Below are positions 10,674-23,052 of a DNA stretch of 64,000 nucleotides, one piece after another. This DNA comes from Xestospongia bergquistia (taxonomy: Eukaryota > Porifera > Demospongiae > Haplosclerida > Petrosiidae), in assembly GCA_963965975.1 (NCBI GenBank), contig OZ014411.1:28010249-28074248 (forward strand), read 5' to 3'. The position numbers were made by a program, and so were the translations under genes. The notes beneath the pieces were generated by a model. It was given only the letters and a program-made list of their open reading frames with translations, was not told the DNA's origin and made no database searches. How positions within the stretch are numbered: the stretch's first letter is position 1; each line of letters starts with the position of its first letter.

Positions 10674-11120
10674 ACGCAACCCTGTCGGTTATGAATCTCA
10701 TTAAAGGTAACTGTGGCTATGTTTAATGGCAGTCTGCGATAGCACCGACGAAGTAAAAAGCCTGTTAAAATAACTAAAACCAAATACTTTTAGTTAAAGT
10801 TAAATACTTTAAGTCACTCGTAAGCAACTAGAAACCTATGGCTTCACAAGCAACTACATAATAGTTATTGAATCGTCATACTGAAAATTTGTTTTGTTTT
10901 AAGAGTTTTGCAAATTTGGAGGGACACATCTACAATATCCAATATTCACTATCAACAATGGGACACAGCTTAATGTAATACAAGTTTCATCTTGGATACA
11001 AAAATCAAAAGTCAACAGAAAACTGCCATCCAATAAGAGATGCATATTATTTTATTATGTTGATATATCTTTATCAAAATAATTTTATAAATTAATATTA
11101 GTGCAAACTACACATGCAAT

Positions 11121-11530
11121 ACAATTTCTTAATGTTATAGTGAAGTAGGTAATTAGTTTGACGTTATGAAATGGTTTTTATTGACATATAGATATAAGCA
11201 GAGGAATGGTGAGATGATAGATTGATCGATGGGTTGGACAAAGGAATGGATAGATGAAGGATAACATGGGGTCAGGTCAGCTTGTGTATAAATGGTAACT
11301 TGATGAATTAAAAAAAATAATTTACTTTTAGATTATTAGATTTTAATGATCCAAATCAGTGTCATTTGAACTCCACCCACTTTTAATACTACTATTGATA
11401 TATGTCAACTTCAAAGATTTTGCTACATCAAACAATTAGATATATATTGTCTATCAATGATATTATGTACATGTCTCCATATAAGGTAAAGGGAATTACA
11501 TGTTTTCAGGAGAAAAGATTTAAACATAAA
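11121..11530 (+). pseudogene. SAMHD1 pseudo-exons (exons 3-5 type), unit 2
   Basis: Counterpart of 1258-2190 without the MITE, so the ancestral uninterrupted exon-3-like sequence can be read at 11121-11230. Frames are broken as in unit 1. Confidence 0.75.
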
Positions 11531-12121
11531 TATATATAAAAGGATAATCATGTCAATAGTAGCAGCTCACTTGAAAAGTGAATCGGTTGATTTAATTTAT
11601 CAGTGGTAATATATAGGTTGAATATAATATAAGATGATATATTGACAATAGAAAATGTGTAGCTAATTGACTGAGTAATTAATCAAACAGTAGAATTTTC
11701 AGTAATGGTAAACTTACTTGTGATGTCTGTTACAATGGAATTTATATTGGCATAACATCCATATCATAATACACATGACTTGGGAAGTATATGAACTCTT
11801 AATTCTCTTAAAATAACAACAGGACAGTTTTTGCTAATCAACTTAACAATATATTGTAATCAATGTCAACAATATTTGTCTAGACTGATTTCTGCTATAT
11901 AGTGTATTACAAATAAGTAAATAGCCTCAGTTATTGTGTTATATTAGGAATAATTCACTATTGGATTTAACTTATAAATTTAACTGACACAATTAAACAA
12001 TTATATTATATTTATTATAATTAATTGTCAGTAATAACTATTGAACTAAAAAGTTACTAGTCCAATGATACTAAATTAATAGCTTCTTATGAATTTCATA
12101 TCTTTTACTATGGGAGTGGTT

Positions 12122-15067
12122 TAAATCCTACTAAAACTCATGGGGTAAACGGTAATGGCTACTCTAACAGGATAAGAAAGTGAGGCGCAGTAAATTCTTC
12201 TGATGTACGAGACCTTGTTGATCCACCATTACTAGTTTGTTGAAAGAAACACAATATTTTAGAACCTAATAATAAAAATGATATGTCTCATTTACTTGAA
12301 ATAAATGGTTTTAATAAGTTTATTGTTAGTGCCTTCAGAGGTAAATAATAACAGTGTTATTTAAGATCTAGTCGTATTTATTATGCAGAATACAAGATAA
12401 GCCTTTTCATATACCAGATATCACTATTACAACATTAATTCAAATGAGAAGAAGGTAAGTGTCTTTTATTAAAGGTTATGGAGATATCATAATGAACCAT
12501 TAGCTACAGTACATTAGCAGTGTACAAACTAGTATGGTGACTGATGCCCATGTGATTAAATAATTATACTTTGTAACACCTTCTCATAATAATTATACAT
12601 ATTACAAAATCATCTACACAACAATGGAGATAACATTGGAAAGTTAAAGGTATTATAATTTAGTGATATAGCACTGACTTGTTGTTCACTGTTTACGATA
12701 AAACTCGTGGCTGTTTCATAATGTATGAAGTCTATTTCAATTGAGATTCTGTTAACATCTATATATGTGATTATTGAAACCAGTCAATGGTTAGTATATT
12801 ATTGTTATAACAACTGAAATCTATGATTGATATAACTGATTTAGAACTAAAGGGACTAAAATAAATAACTATGATATTATTCCACAAAGTAAAAACTGTC
12901 TATCAACCTCTCTATACATCCATTTAATCATTCATTCATCCATCTTAACATACAGATACAGCAGACATCAGTAAAGATGTGGTATCAAGTACATGCTTGT
13001 CCATAACAGCAATCAATCAGACAAACAGTAAAACTTATCCAAACAGAATTTAAAATTATCAAAAGTAAACTTAGACAATATAGACGTTATGTTAAAGAGA
13101 ATGATGAGTCAGTTTTGGAGGTGACAAGGATTGCCTGTTCTAAATGTAATATTTGAAGACATCTGTGATGTATACAAAAACAACAAATAATAAATAATAA
13201 ATACATTGTTTTTATATCAATCTTAATACTTACCAATTAATGTCCTTAAATATGTTAACACCATCACTTCAAATAGCTTGTAAATACCCTTATACACCAT
13301 GACCATATTTTTTACATGTTAACATGGTATCTCTAGTTCTTGATACATTATGCTAGTCCCACACAAAATGGACCAAAATTAACCAATCTGTACTCATATG
13401 TAGATTGAATAAAATAATTGAATGAAATAAAATGTTGAAAATAGTAAAAAAACACTATTTTATTTGTAAACTGCCTACAAGTAATGTTACTAGTCTGAGA
13501 AATGAATAAGACTGTAGATGTGTAGCCAACTGTCTCAGTAATTTGTTAGATAATATAATTTCATGCATGGTAAACCATATTGGTTGTCACTATGTGATTA
13601 TCATGAGATCAATATAAAATATACACATGATTTGACTTTGAAGTCTATGAACTGTCAATTCCATAGTAATTAAATCATAATACACTAGTGCAAAGTATTT
13701 TATAAGGATACATACAAAGTAAGTGACTATAAATTAGTTTAAGATAATCAAGTTAACAGTATAATATATTCAATAGCAACAACATATTGTCTAGACTGAT
13801 TTATGTTATATTATATAGTGTGTCATTACAATTTACTATATATAACACCAGTTGCCTTAATTGTGTGATGAACTTACTGCTCATGATTTAAGTTGTTCTA
13901 AAAGTGAAAATCAACTGTTATATATACCACTCAGCATATATTGCAAAAATTGAAAGGACACTTGGTTCAGCTAAAATTCCTTCAAATTTAGAGCCTTCCA
14001 GTCTATCAATAGAGGTGACGGAATAAGACCTGATGGTGTTACCATTGCTCCCTGGAAAAGACGGAGAACTATAGTTTGGGATGTAACTTGCACAGATACC
14101 TATGCTATTCATTGTTTGTTACTATAAAATAATGTTATTGATTGTACTGTTTATTATAATAGAATTTTTAATATTATAGTAAAATAGGTAGTCCTCTCTC
14201 TCTCTCTCTCCTTATTGGTCTTTTTCATTTCTCATTTATAAACTGAATCAGTTGATTTAATTAATCATTGATCATATATTGGTTGAATATAATATAATAT
14301 AATAATATAAGATTAAACATTGATAATAGTAAAGATTACACTATTTTATTTGTATACTGGCTGACAGTCATGTTTACTCCATTGTGTAGTAGTCAATTAG
14401 ACAATTGAATTTTAATAGATGTCAAAGCTGTTTATGATGTCTGTTACTGTGGAACTTACCATTTGATAACTTTCATACTATTTATGGAAGATCCAGGAAA
14501 TGCAGGATATTCATGAACTATCATTCCATAGTAATTAGCAATCTGAACATTAAATAGCCCATATCCTAAATTTCCCTCACTGTTCATTGTCTGTTACTAG
14601 TATCATTGGTAGTAGTGTGTTGTAATAATAGAATTTCTTAATATTATAGTGAAGTAGGTAATTAGTTTGATGTTATGAAATGGTATAAGTCTTATCAGTG
14701 TATACATATAAGCAGAGAAAAGATGAGGTGATTGATCAATGGGTGGATAGTTGGACAAAGGAATGGATAAATGAAGGACAACAAGAGGATAGTATGGGGT
14801 CATCTTGTGTATAAATGGTAACTTGATGGATTGAAAAAATAATTTATTTTTAGATTATTAGGTTTTAATAATCCAATTCCTTGTCATTTGAACTCCACCC
14901 ACTTTTAAATTAATATCTACTATTGATATATGTCTACTTCAAAGATTTTGCTACATCAAACAATTAGATATATATTATCTATCAATGATATTGTGTATAT
15001 GTGTCCATATCAGATAAAGGGAATTACATTTTTTTCAGGAGAAAAAATTTGAACATAGCTTATTGCA
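12122..15067 (+). pseudogene. SAMHD1 pseudogene (exons 1-5 type), unit 2
   Basis: Same content as 2780-5725 of unit 1 at an offset of 9342: exon-1-like near 12142-12347, exon-2-like near 12387-12459, exons 3-5-like near 14643-15067. No intact frame. Confidence 0.78.
13942..14117 (+). pseudogene. Retroelement-associated protein fragment, unit 2
   Basis: Identical counterpart of 4600-4775, with the same frame break before RGDGIRPDG. A shorter third copy of its 3' end lies at about 37737-37778. Confidence 0.5.
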
Positions 15068-15084
15068 AGTACATATAATACAGC

Positions 15085-15155
15085 ATATCATGATCATCTG
15101 GTGTTGTTATAAATTGTGTGTGTGCTATTTTTGTAAATGTTGTAACAGCAATTAA
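15085..15155 (+). pseudogene. UGT C-terminal tail fragment, unit 2
   Basis: Counterpart of 5745-5815; the same SAMHD1-to-UGT chimeric junction. Confidence 0.65.
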
Positions 15156-16180
15156 AAGAAGAAAAAGAAATTAGTCTTTATAATAGTAATCTGGTTGTAC
15201 TTAAGTACATATTTAATTAAAGTAATTATTTAATTTATAATTATATAAAATGATAATCACGTCAATAGTAGCAGCTCACTTGAAAAGTGAATTAATTGAT
15301 TTAATTTATCAATGGTCATATATAAGTTGAATATAATATAATATGATGTGTTGATAATAGTAAACATGAAATTGTTTTATTTGTGTATTAATTTACAGTA
15401 ATGTGTAGCTAATTGACTGAGTAATGAGTCAAACAGTAGAATTTTCAGTAATGGTAAACTTATTTGTGAGGTCTGTTACAATGGAATTTATATTGACATA
15501 ACATCCATACCATAATACACATGACTTGGGAAGTATATGAACTCTTAATTCTATTAAAATAACAACAGGACATTTTTTGCTAATCAACTTAACAATATAT
15601 TGTAATCAATATCTACAATATTTGTCTAGACTGATTTCTGCTATATAGTGTATTACAAATAAGTAAATAACCTCAGTTATTGTGTTACTATATGATATGT
15701 ATCAAATAGTTAAAACAACTAATAAATAAGCCTTCCTGTTAAATGTTCTCAGATTGTTCATTCATTAAATCTATCATTCATTGAGAACACTTTTGTAAGT
15801 TATGTAATAGTTATATCATAGATCAGCAAAGTTTGCTGTAAATACACAAATAATTAATGAGTATATTTAGAATAAAACAAACATATCAATAGCATAATCA
15901 TGGAAGTTATATATGAAACTTGCCGTGTAGCACAATTTGATTAATCAAATGGAAAATTTCTTGTTAACATAAAACATAATTGTGGCATTATTCAGAACAT
16001 AAAAATGTGACTATAAATGATATATTAGAACTGAATTCTATTATTTATATATACTAAGTCATGAGTCTTATAGTTATTAAGTTGAGAAATAGAATAGTGC
16101 TTTTAAAAATGTGGTTATACATGATATATTAGACTACATGCTGTTATCTAAATAAGTCTTCTTACAGTTATTAATAGCTA

Positions 16181-16669
16181 TTAAGCTGACAAAAAGAACT
16201 TGATAAAACTTTCACAAGTCTCTTGATAATCAACAACCCCATCTCCATTGGTGTCAGCTTTATTGAAAAGTTCATCGATCGTTTCTTGCTTAATGTTCAA
16301 TGATTTATGAAAATGCAAGAATTCTTCATAAGATATCACTCCATCGTTATTAATATCCATGATTTTAAAAACCGCATCAGCTAATCCTTTCACGCGTTCT
16401 TTAGCATCTGGCAGAGAAACAATTTTTTTGGCTTGTTCTACAAACTCCTCTTCAGTAACTCCTTTATCATCAACTAACGAGATAGCTTTAACAATTTGAT
16501 AGTAATGCTTTTCCTCATCTGGACCTTCATTTCTATAGGCAGCCAGTTTTTTAGCTACAATAGCTAAATCTGCGTTATCAACAATATCATTTTTGTCTAC
16601 ATCCAAATGGGAAAAACGCCACTTCATCTTCTTGATCCAAGTAGGACTGTCAGTAAATGAGGTATCCAT
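16181..16669 (-). CDS. EF-hand Ca-binding protein B (identical to A)
   Basis: 162-aa protein identical to copy A, including the Asp at position 6 of the EF1 loop. Promoter-like ATAAAAG and 5' leader are the same. It is either a very recent tandem duplicate or an assembly duplicate. Same family call: three canonical hands (residues 23-34, 105-116, 139-150) and one degenerate. Confidence 0.9.
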   Translation of the reverse strand: MDTSFTDSPTWIKKMKWRFSHLDVDKNDIVDNADLAIVAKKLAAYRNEGPDEEKHYYQIVKAISLVDDKGVTEEEFVEQAKKIVSLPDAKERVKGLADAVFKIMDINNDGVISYEEFLHFHKSLNIKQETIDELFNKADTNGDGVVDYQETCESFIKFFLSA

Positions 16670-17300
16670 CCTAACTAGTGGTAGATTCTCAACACAACGG
16701 ATTAGATGAAATGAGAAGAGAAATGATAAAGGAGGAAATAATACATGCTTTTATTAGCGTGCAAATATATAAAAATTAAATTCATACATTAGGATGATGG
16801 GTGTGTTCTCTATTGTTATTATTTAAATTAATTTTGTCTGCTTTCGTTTTCTTTAAGTTTATTACATCACTTAACATTAGGTAAACATGTACACTGTGAA
16901 CATAACTGATTATTGCTGATTTCTGGGTTTGTTATAACAATTATATGAAGACTATGAGAGATTAATTAATCTTTATGTTGACATTATTGTATATAAACAT
17001 AGTAATAATCTGGTTATAATTAAGTACATATTTGAAATTAATTTAATTTATCAGTATATTAAAGGATAATCATGTCAATAGTTAGTTAAATATCTGTAGT
17101 TAATTCATTTGTACTTGGATTATTTAATTTTATTTGATTTAGATTTAGTTATTTTTTATATAAAATAAACAATATAAGTTGTACATGTAAAATAAATATT
17201 AAAAGCAATTATTCTTGCTAATTACATACATCCACAACTAGTGTGTTTGTAATTACAGTATATGGAGTATGATATTGCCATGTTTAATTTTTAAAGAACA

Positions 17301-17337
<37 letters not shown>

Positions 17338-17344
<7 letters not shown>

Positions 17345-17481
17345 CCGATGATCACATAACGCGTGAACCTCGGAGTAACAGCAACAAAGCGAGAGCTCTG
17401 TTCTTTTGTCCTTCAATTCTGGTCTAACTCGCTCTGTCTAAATGATATCGAGCACTCTTCAACAGACCTAGATACTCTAGT
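17338..17481. mobile_element. PLE end remnant, unit 2
   Basis: Counterpart of 8001-8142, with a degenerate hammerhead at 17338-17390 and the element's 5' end at about 17423-17481. The flanking (TA)n is slightly shorter than in unit 1. Confidence 0.7.
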
Positions 17482-17739
17482 ATATATATATATAATATAC
17501 ATTTATTTATTCTTTATTAATAATAGTAAATATATTCTGTAAATTAAAAGTCATTAAACTTTCATTATAGCATATCGTTCAGTGTTTCTAATATTTTAAT
17601 GTACTCTTGTCACTATTTAGCATAACTATTATATTTAGTCTGACACACCCCCTTATTTCCAATCTTGTTGGTCATTGTTTTAATTAATGTACTATAACAG
17701 TTCACTGTACTTGCCACTACAAAGTATCTCTCATTGAAA

Positions 17740-17803
17740 ACGTTTCTCTTTACCACAGTACTAGTTCTAATTACTACCTTTAGTGGAGTTTACTGTACAT
17801 CTA
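17740..17803 (+). pseudogene. Signal-peptide exon copy with lost start, unit 2
   Basis: Same 64-nt block and GTAAGT donor as at 8402-8465, with ACG in place of ATG. Confidence 0.6.
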
Positions 17804-18116
17804 GTAAGTATAAATGAGTTATATATTATAGAATATCAATTAACAATAGAGGACAAAAATTTGAACAGATCGTTATAATATTATTTTATGACTCATCATC
17901 ATATGATGTAAATTAGAGTAAACTAAGAGAGATTAATTAGTTTTTAAATTGACATTATTATATATGAACATAATAGTAATCTAGTTATTATTAAGTACAT
18001 TTAATTTATCATTATATAAAAGGATAATCATGTCAATTGTACCAATTTACTTTAAAGTGAGTCAATTGATTTAATTAATTAGTGGTAATATATAGGTTGA
18101 ATATAATATAAGATGA

Positions 18117-18703
18117 CAACGCCCCCTGCCCTCCCCCTCCCTTTCCTACCCCTATGTCTCCATTAACATAAGTGGTTTAGTTGTTCTTTGGTCATAGTAC
18201 TTTGTAGGTAATTTTTTTAGTCAGTGTAAGGCTGCATTCCGCTGTAGCAGAAGTCATTGGTATGGTTAGATACAGTCTAATTAGGTTAACACAATAACCA
18301 CTTCAGTTAAGCAGTTATTGTGTACATATATATAGTTTTGAGTGCAAATCAGGGGGGCTTAGCCCCCCTTTGACTTAAAATTGGGGGCTGGGCTTCAGCT
18401 CCCCCTGCCCTCCCCCCCCCTTTCCTACCCTTATGTCTCCATTAACATAAGTGTAGTTACCAATACCTTGACGAACATCATTATGCCATTGTCCTACATT
18501 TTGTCCTTAACTTTTAACAGAGCGGCTGCTGGATCTACGCGATACAACAATACTCGCTCTTCCAATTTAGCTATCTTGTATGCTTGCAAACAAGAGGCTT
18601 ATAAAGAGCGTATAAAGAGCGTAGGAGCGTGTTCCGAGCATGCGCATTAGAAATTCATTTTATGTTAAAAAGTAGTAGTGGGGACGTAAAGGGTTAAATT
18701 TAG
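18117..18703. repeat. GC-rich insertion with G/C-run hairpins, unit 2
   Basis: Counterpart of 8779-9365, including the duplicated C-rich block and the G6C/GC6 palindrome. No gene seen from here to the end of the unit at 19215. Confidence 0.5.
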
Positions 18704-19604
18704 TCTATAACATAATGATAATATTGTCACGAAAAGTTTTGTCCTAGGACAAAACAATTCAACCATTCTTTTGAAATTTTTGGTTCTTTGTTGTAAATTT
18801 TTGTCCTACCAGACCAAAATGGCTAATTTCAATTGTTCTAACCTTAGAAGAATGCAGTAGACTGACAAACAATACTTGTATAATATCCAGGAAAGTATCA
18901 AAGAAAGCTGGTGACTGCAGTAACGTGTTACTTTTGAAAGAAGAGCTAAGAAGAAGGACAGAGGCAGAGAGAGAGATGACTTTGATCTATTAGATAAAGT
19001 TTACCTGTATATTGTGGAAAAAACATTTAGAAGAATACACTGGTACTAGAAATAGACAAATAAGGACAAAGACAATGTTATCTTAGCTGGAGCATTACCA
19101 CTCACTTCAAACTATTAGACACTTTTTATATCCATCAACCTATTTTTATAGTTCTTTTTGTTAGTGGTGAATTATAGCAGAGCCTATAGAAAATCTACTT
19201 GACTCTAGTATTGTTCAAAAGGATGCTCAGTCTCATCAGCTATAGCAGTGGTGATATGTATAGTTATAGTAATAGTGCCAGCAGCTATATACCAAGCAAG
19301 GAGGTACTCAAATTTTTAAATAATTACCATTTTAACCATAACTAATATATGTAATATCATGTCTTAATTTTTTAAACATATTGTCAATACGAAAATTTGA
19401 ATACATCTAATAAACCAATCAAACTTGTTAAACAATTTAATTATTATCTGATAAATTTATGCTATGCTTTGTAATACCAATTGCATGTTTCATATATACC
19501 ATACAACTAAAAGGAAGTTCGTGGAATGTTCTCTATAAAACACTGATCAGTTATACCAACATTCCTTCCCAGTAGATTTCATTAAAAAAGTTAAGATTTA
19601 TAAA

Positions 19605-19960
19605 AAAAAACATGTTGTGTTGCCCAAACGATTCCTACTCGCTCACCCACTCAGGCTTCCACTTAGGCTCCAGGATTCCCTGCTATTGCTAGCTGGGACC
19701 GCCACCTGGCTTGGTAACCCTCGTCTTCGCGAGGTAATCCTGGCTGGAGCATCGCCCTAACTTAAAACCAGCCGTACGGGATTCCAGCTCTTAGGGAATA
19801 TCGCATTCAGGAACCGGGAACCACAAATACACCAGCCTCTTCTCGTTTAAAGGGAGACTACCAGCCCTATCCTAGTCGGCCTTTCGGATACTCCGTAGAG
19901 TATGCTGGTAACCATCTCAGAGGTCTGATGTATTGCAGAACGCTGGCCCACAACACAACC
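19605..19960 (-). ncRNA. Candidate structured ncRNA, copy 3
   Basis: Full-length copy; body identical to copy 1 by eye. TATA complement 19982-19990, predicted start 19960, terminal helix 19951-19959 with 19614-19622, T-run from 19602-19610. It has the full internal segment that copy 2 lacks. Confidence 0.6.
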
Positions 19961-19981
19961 TATCCAAGGTCGTTTTCGTTT

Positions 19982-20024
19982 CCTTTTATATGTACTGCAG
20001 ATTTTGTCTTAATGCTCTTGTGGG
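19982..20024 (-). promoter_or_regulatory. TATA box and PSE-like block of ncRNA copy 3
   Basis: TATAAAAGG (minus strand, 19982-19990) and the conserved block up to about 20024, spaced as in the other copies. Confidence 0.45.
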
Positions 20025-20462
20025 ACGCAACCCTGTCGGTTATGAATCTCATTAAAGGTAACTGTGGCTATGTTTAATGGCAGTCTGCGATAGCACCGAC
20101 GAAGTAAAAAGCCTGTTAAAATAACTAAAACCAAATACTTTTAGTTAAAGTTAAATACTTTAAGTCACTCGTAAGCAACTAGAAACCTATGGCTTCACAA
20201 GCAACTACATAATAGTTATTGAATCGTCATACTGAAAATTTGTTTTGTTTTAAGAGTTTTGCAAATTTGGAGGGACACATCTACAATATCCAATATTCAC
20301 TATCAACAATGGGACACAGCTTAATGTAATACAAGTTTCATCTTGGATACAAAAATCAAAAGTCAACAGAAAACTGCCATCCAATAAGAGATGCATATTA
20401 TTTTATTATGTTGATATATCTTTATCAAAATAATTTTATAAATTAATATTAGTGCAAACTAC

Positions 20463-20885
20463 ACATGCAATACAATTTCTTAATGTTATAGTGAAGTAGG
20501 TAATTAGTTTGACGTTATGAAATGGTTTTTATTGACATATAGATATAAGCAGAGGAATGGTGAGATGATAGATTGATCGATGGGTTGGACAAAGGAATGG
20601 ATAGATAAAAAGATAGCATGGGGTCAGGTCATCTTGTGTATAAATGGTAACTTGATGAATTAAAAAAAATAATTTACTTTTAGATTATTAGATTTTAATG
20701 ATCCAAATCATTGTCATTTGAACTCCACCCACTTTTAATACTACTATTGATATATGTCAACTTCAAAGATTTTGCTACATCAAACAATTAGATATATATT
20801 GTCTATCAATGATATTATGTACATGTCTCCATATCAGGTAAAGGGAATTACATGTTTTCAGGAGAAAAGATTTAAACATAAATAT
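20463..20885 (+). pseudogene. SAMHD1 pseudo-exons (exons 3-5 type), unit 3
   Basis: Exon-3-like 20463-20560, exon-4-like about 20685-20790 and exon-5-like about 20835-20885, decayed as in units 1 and 2. This unit has one such set rather than two. Confidence 0.7.
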
Positions 20886-21777
20886 ATATAAAAGGATAAT
20901 CATGTCAATAGTAGCAGCTCACTTGAAAAGTGAATTGGTTGATTTAATTTATCAGTAGTAATATATTGGTTGAATATAATATAATATGATATATTGACAA
21001 TAGGAAATGTGTAGCTAATTGACCGAGTAATTAATCAAACAGTAGAATTTTCAGGAATGGTAAACTTACTTGTGATGTCTGTTACAATGGAATTTATGTT
21101 GACATAACATCCATACCATAATACACATGACTTGGGAAGTATATGATCTCTTAATTCTCTTAAAATAACAACAGGACAGTTTTTGCTAATCAACTTAACA
21201 AATATATTGTAATCAATGTCAACAATATTTTGTCTAGACTGATTTCTGTTATATAGTGTATTACAAATAAGTAAATAGCCTCAGTTATTGTGTCACTATA
21301 TGACATGTATCTAACTAAGCCTTCCTGTTAATTTTTTCAGATTGTTCATTCATTAAATCTATCATTCATTCAGAATACTCTTGTTCATTATGTAATAGTT
21401 ATGTCATAGATCGGCAAAGTTTGCTGTAATTACACAAATAATTAACGAGTATATTTACAATAAAATAAACACACAATAGCATACTCATTGAAGCCATATA
21501 TGAAATTTGCTGTGTAGCACAATTTGATTAATCAATGGAAAATTTCTTTTTAAAACAAAGACATAATTTTGGCATTATTCAGAACATATTTTTAAAAAAA
21601 TGTGATTATAAATGATATTTTAGAACTGAATTCTATTTTGGATATATACTAAGTCATTAGTCTTAATAGTTATTAAGTTGAAAAATAGAATAGTGCTTTT
21701 AAAAATGTGATTATACATGATATATTAGAACTACATACTGTTATCTAAGTAAGTCTTCTTACAGTTATTAATAGTTA

Positions 21778-22266
21778 TTAAGCTGACAAAAAGAACTTGA
21801 TAAAACTTTCACAAGTCTCTTGATAATCAACAACTCCATCTCCATTGGTGTCAGCTTTATTGAAAAGTTCAGCGATCGTTTCTTGCTTAATGTTCAATGA
21901 TTTATGAAACTGCAAGAATTCTTCATAAGATATCACTCCATCGTTATTAATATCCATGATTTTAAAAACTGCATCAGCTAATCCTTTCACACGTTCTTTA
22001 GCATCTGGCAGAGAAACAATTTTTTTGGCTTGTTCTACAAACTCCTCTTCAGTAACTCCTTTATCATCAACTAACGAGACAGCTTTAACAATTTGATAGT
22101 AATGCTTTTCCTTATCTGGACCTTCGTTTCTATAGGCAGCTAGTTTTTTAGCTACAATAGCTAAATCTGCGTTATCAACAATACCATTTTTGTCTGCATC
22201 CAAATGGGAAAAACGCAATTTCATTTTCTTGATCCAAGTAGGACTGTCAGTAAATGAGGTATCCAT
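21778..22266 (-). CDS. EF-hand Ca-binding protein C
   Basis: 162-aa paralogue starting at MDTS. The frame stays open upstream to 22395, but that extension reads as leader sequence and is interrupted in copies A and B, so I use the conserved Met. EF1 is DADKNGIVDNAD with the standard Gly; EF3 DINNDGVISYEE and EF4 DTNGDGVVDYQE are unchanged. Differs from A at about ten residues spread over the protein. The coding frame is preserved despite substitutions, which supports a working gene. Confidence 0.88.
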   Translation of the reverse strand: MDTSFTDSPTWIKKMKLRFSHLDADKNGIVDNADLAIVAKKLAAYRNEGPDKEKHYYQIVKAVSLVDDKGVTEEEFVEQAKKIVSLPDAKERVKGLADAVFKIMDINNDGVISYEEFLQFHKSLNIKQETIAELFNKADTNGDGVVDYQETCESFIKFFLSA

Positions 22267-22961
22267 CTTGACTAGTGTATGTAGATCCTCAATACAGCAG
22301 AGTAGATGAAATGAGAAGAGAAATGATGAAGAAGGAAATAACACATGCTTTATAAGCGTGGATATATTGGATATATATAAATTAAATTCATACATTAGGA
22401 TGATGGGTGTGTTCTCGATTATTATTATTTAAATTTGTCTGCTTTTCATTTTTTTTTGAGTTTATTGCATCACTTAACATAATTAGGTAAACATTTACAG
22501 TGTGAATATAACTGATTATTGCTGATTTCTGGGTTGATTATAACAATTATATGAAGATTAAAAGACTGAAGAAATTAGTTAATCCTTATGTTGACATTAT
22601 TATGTAGTAGTAATCTGGTTATAATTAAGTACATATTTTAAATTAATTATTTTAATTTATCAGTATATTAAAGGATAATCATGTTAATAGTTAATTAAAT
22701 ACCTATATTTAATTCATTTGTGCTGGTATTATTTAATTTCATTTGATTTATATTGAGTCAAATATTAAAAGCAATTATTCTTGCTAATTGCATACAACCA
22801 TAACTAGTGTGTCTGTAATTACAGTATATGCAACATGATATTGTCATGTTTATATATATTATATACATTAATATTATATATACATATATATACATATTAT
22901 ATATATATATATATATATAGAACAGAATTAAAGGACAAAAGAACAGAGCTCTCGCTGTGTT

Positions 22962-23004
22962 GCTGTTACTCTGAGTTTCACGCGTTATGCGATCGTCAGA
23001 CAGC
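22962..23004 (-). ncRNA. Hammerhead ribozyme in PLE 3' end
   Basis: Read on the minus strand: stem I GCUGU/ACAGC (5 bp), core CUGACGA, stem II CGC-AUAAC-GCG bounded by a U.U pair, then GAAA, stem III ACU-CAG-AGU, and cleavage triplet GUA, with predicted cleavage between 22967 and 22966. All invariant hammerhead positions (C3 U4 G5 A6 N7 G8 A9, G12 A13 A14, A15.1-U16.1, H17) are met; the weak point is the U.U at 10.1-11.1, where G-C is usual. Hammerheads are an established feature of Penelope-like elements, which supports the call. Whether it is active is untested. Confidence 0.78.
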
Positions 23005-23052
23005 TGGATACTACTCTGTTTACAGGCTGGTTATATAGCATCGAGGTGTTAG

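Larger units (their letters stand above)
9878..19215. repeat. Tandem segmental duplication, unit 2
   Basis: This 9338-bp copy repeats all of unit 1 apart from the MITE. In several single-base differences near its start (around 10100, 10620 and 10838) it agrees with unit 3 against unit 1, so the two downstream copies share more recent history there. The encoded EF-hand protein is identical to that of unit 1. Confidence 0.93.
19216..22917. repeat. Tandem unit 3: near-identical head, diverged body
   Basis: From 19216 to about 20590 the sequence is nearly identical to unit 2. Beyond about 20595 small differences become frequent, and near 21290 it jumps from the equivalent of about 2590 in unit 1 to the equivalent of about 6345, so it lacks the ~3.75 kb of SAMHD1 pseudo-exons and retroelement fragment found in units 1 and 2. 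The abrupt change in similarity suggests an unequal-crossover or gene-conversion border at about 20.59 kb. The diverged unit continues to EF-hand gene C and the PLE insertion, and resumes at about 29250. Confidence 0.8.

Noticed and set aside
21778-22395. 205-aa form of EF-hand protein C as the real product
   Set aside because: The 43-residue extension has a hydrophobic, leader-like look but is interrupted by stops in copies A and B; the MDTS start is common to all five paralogues.
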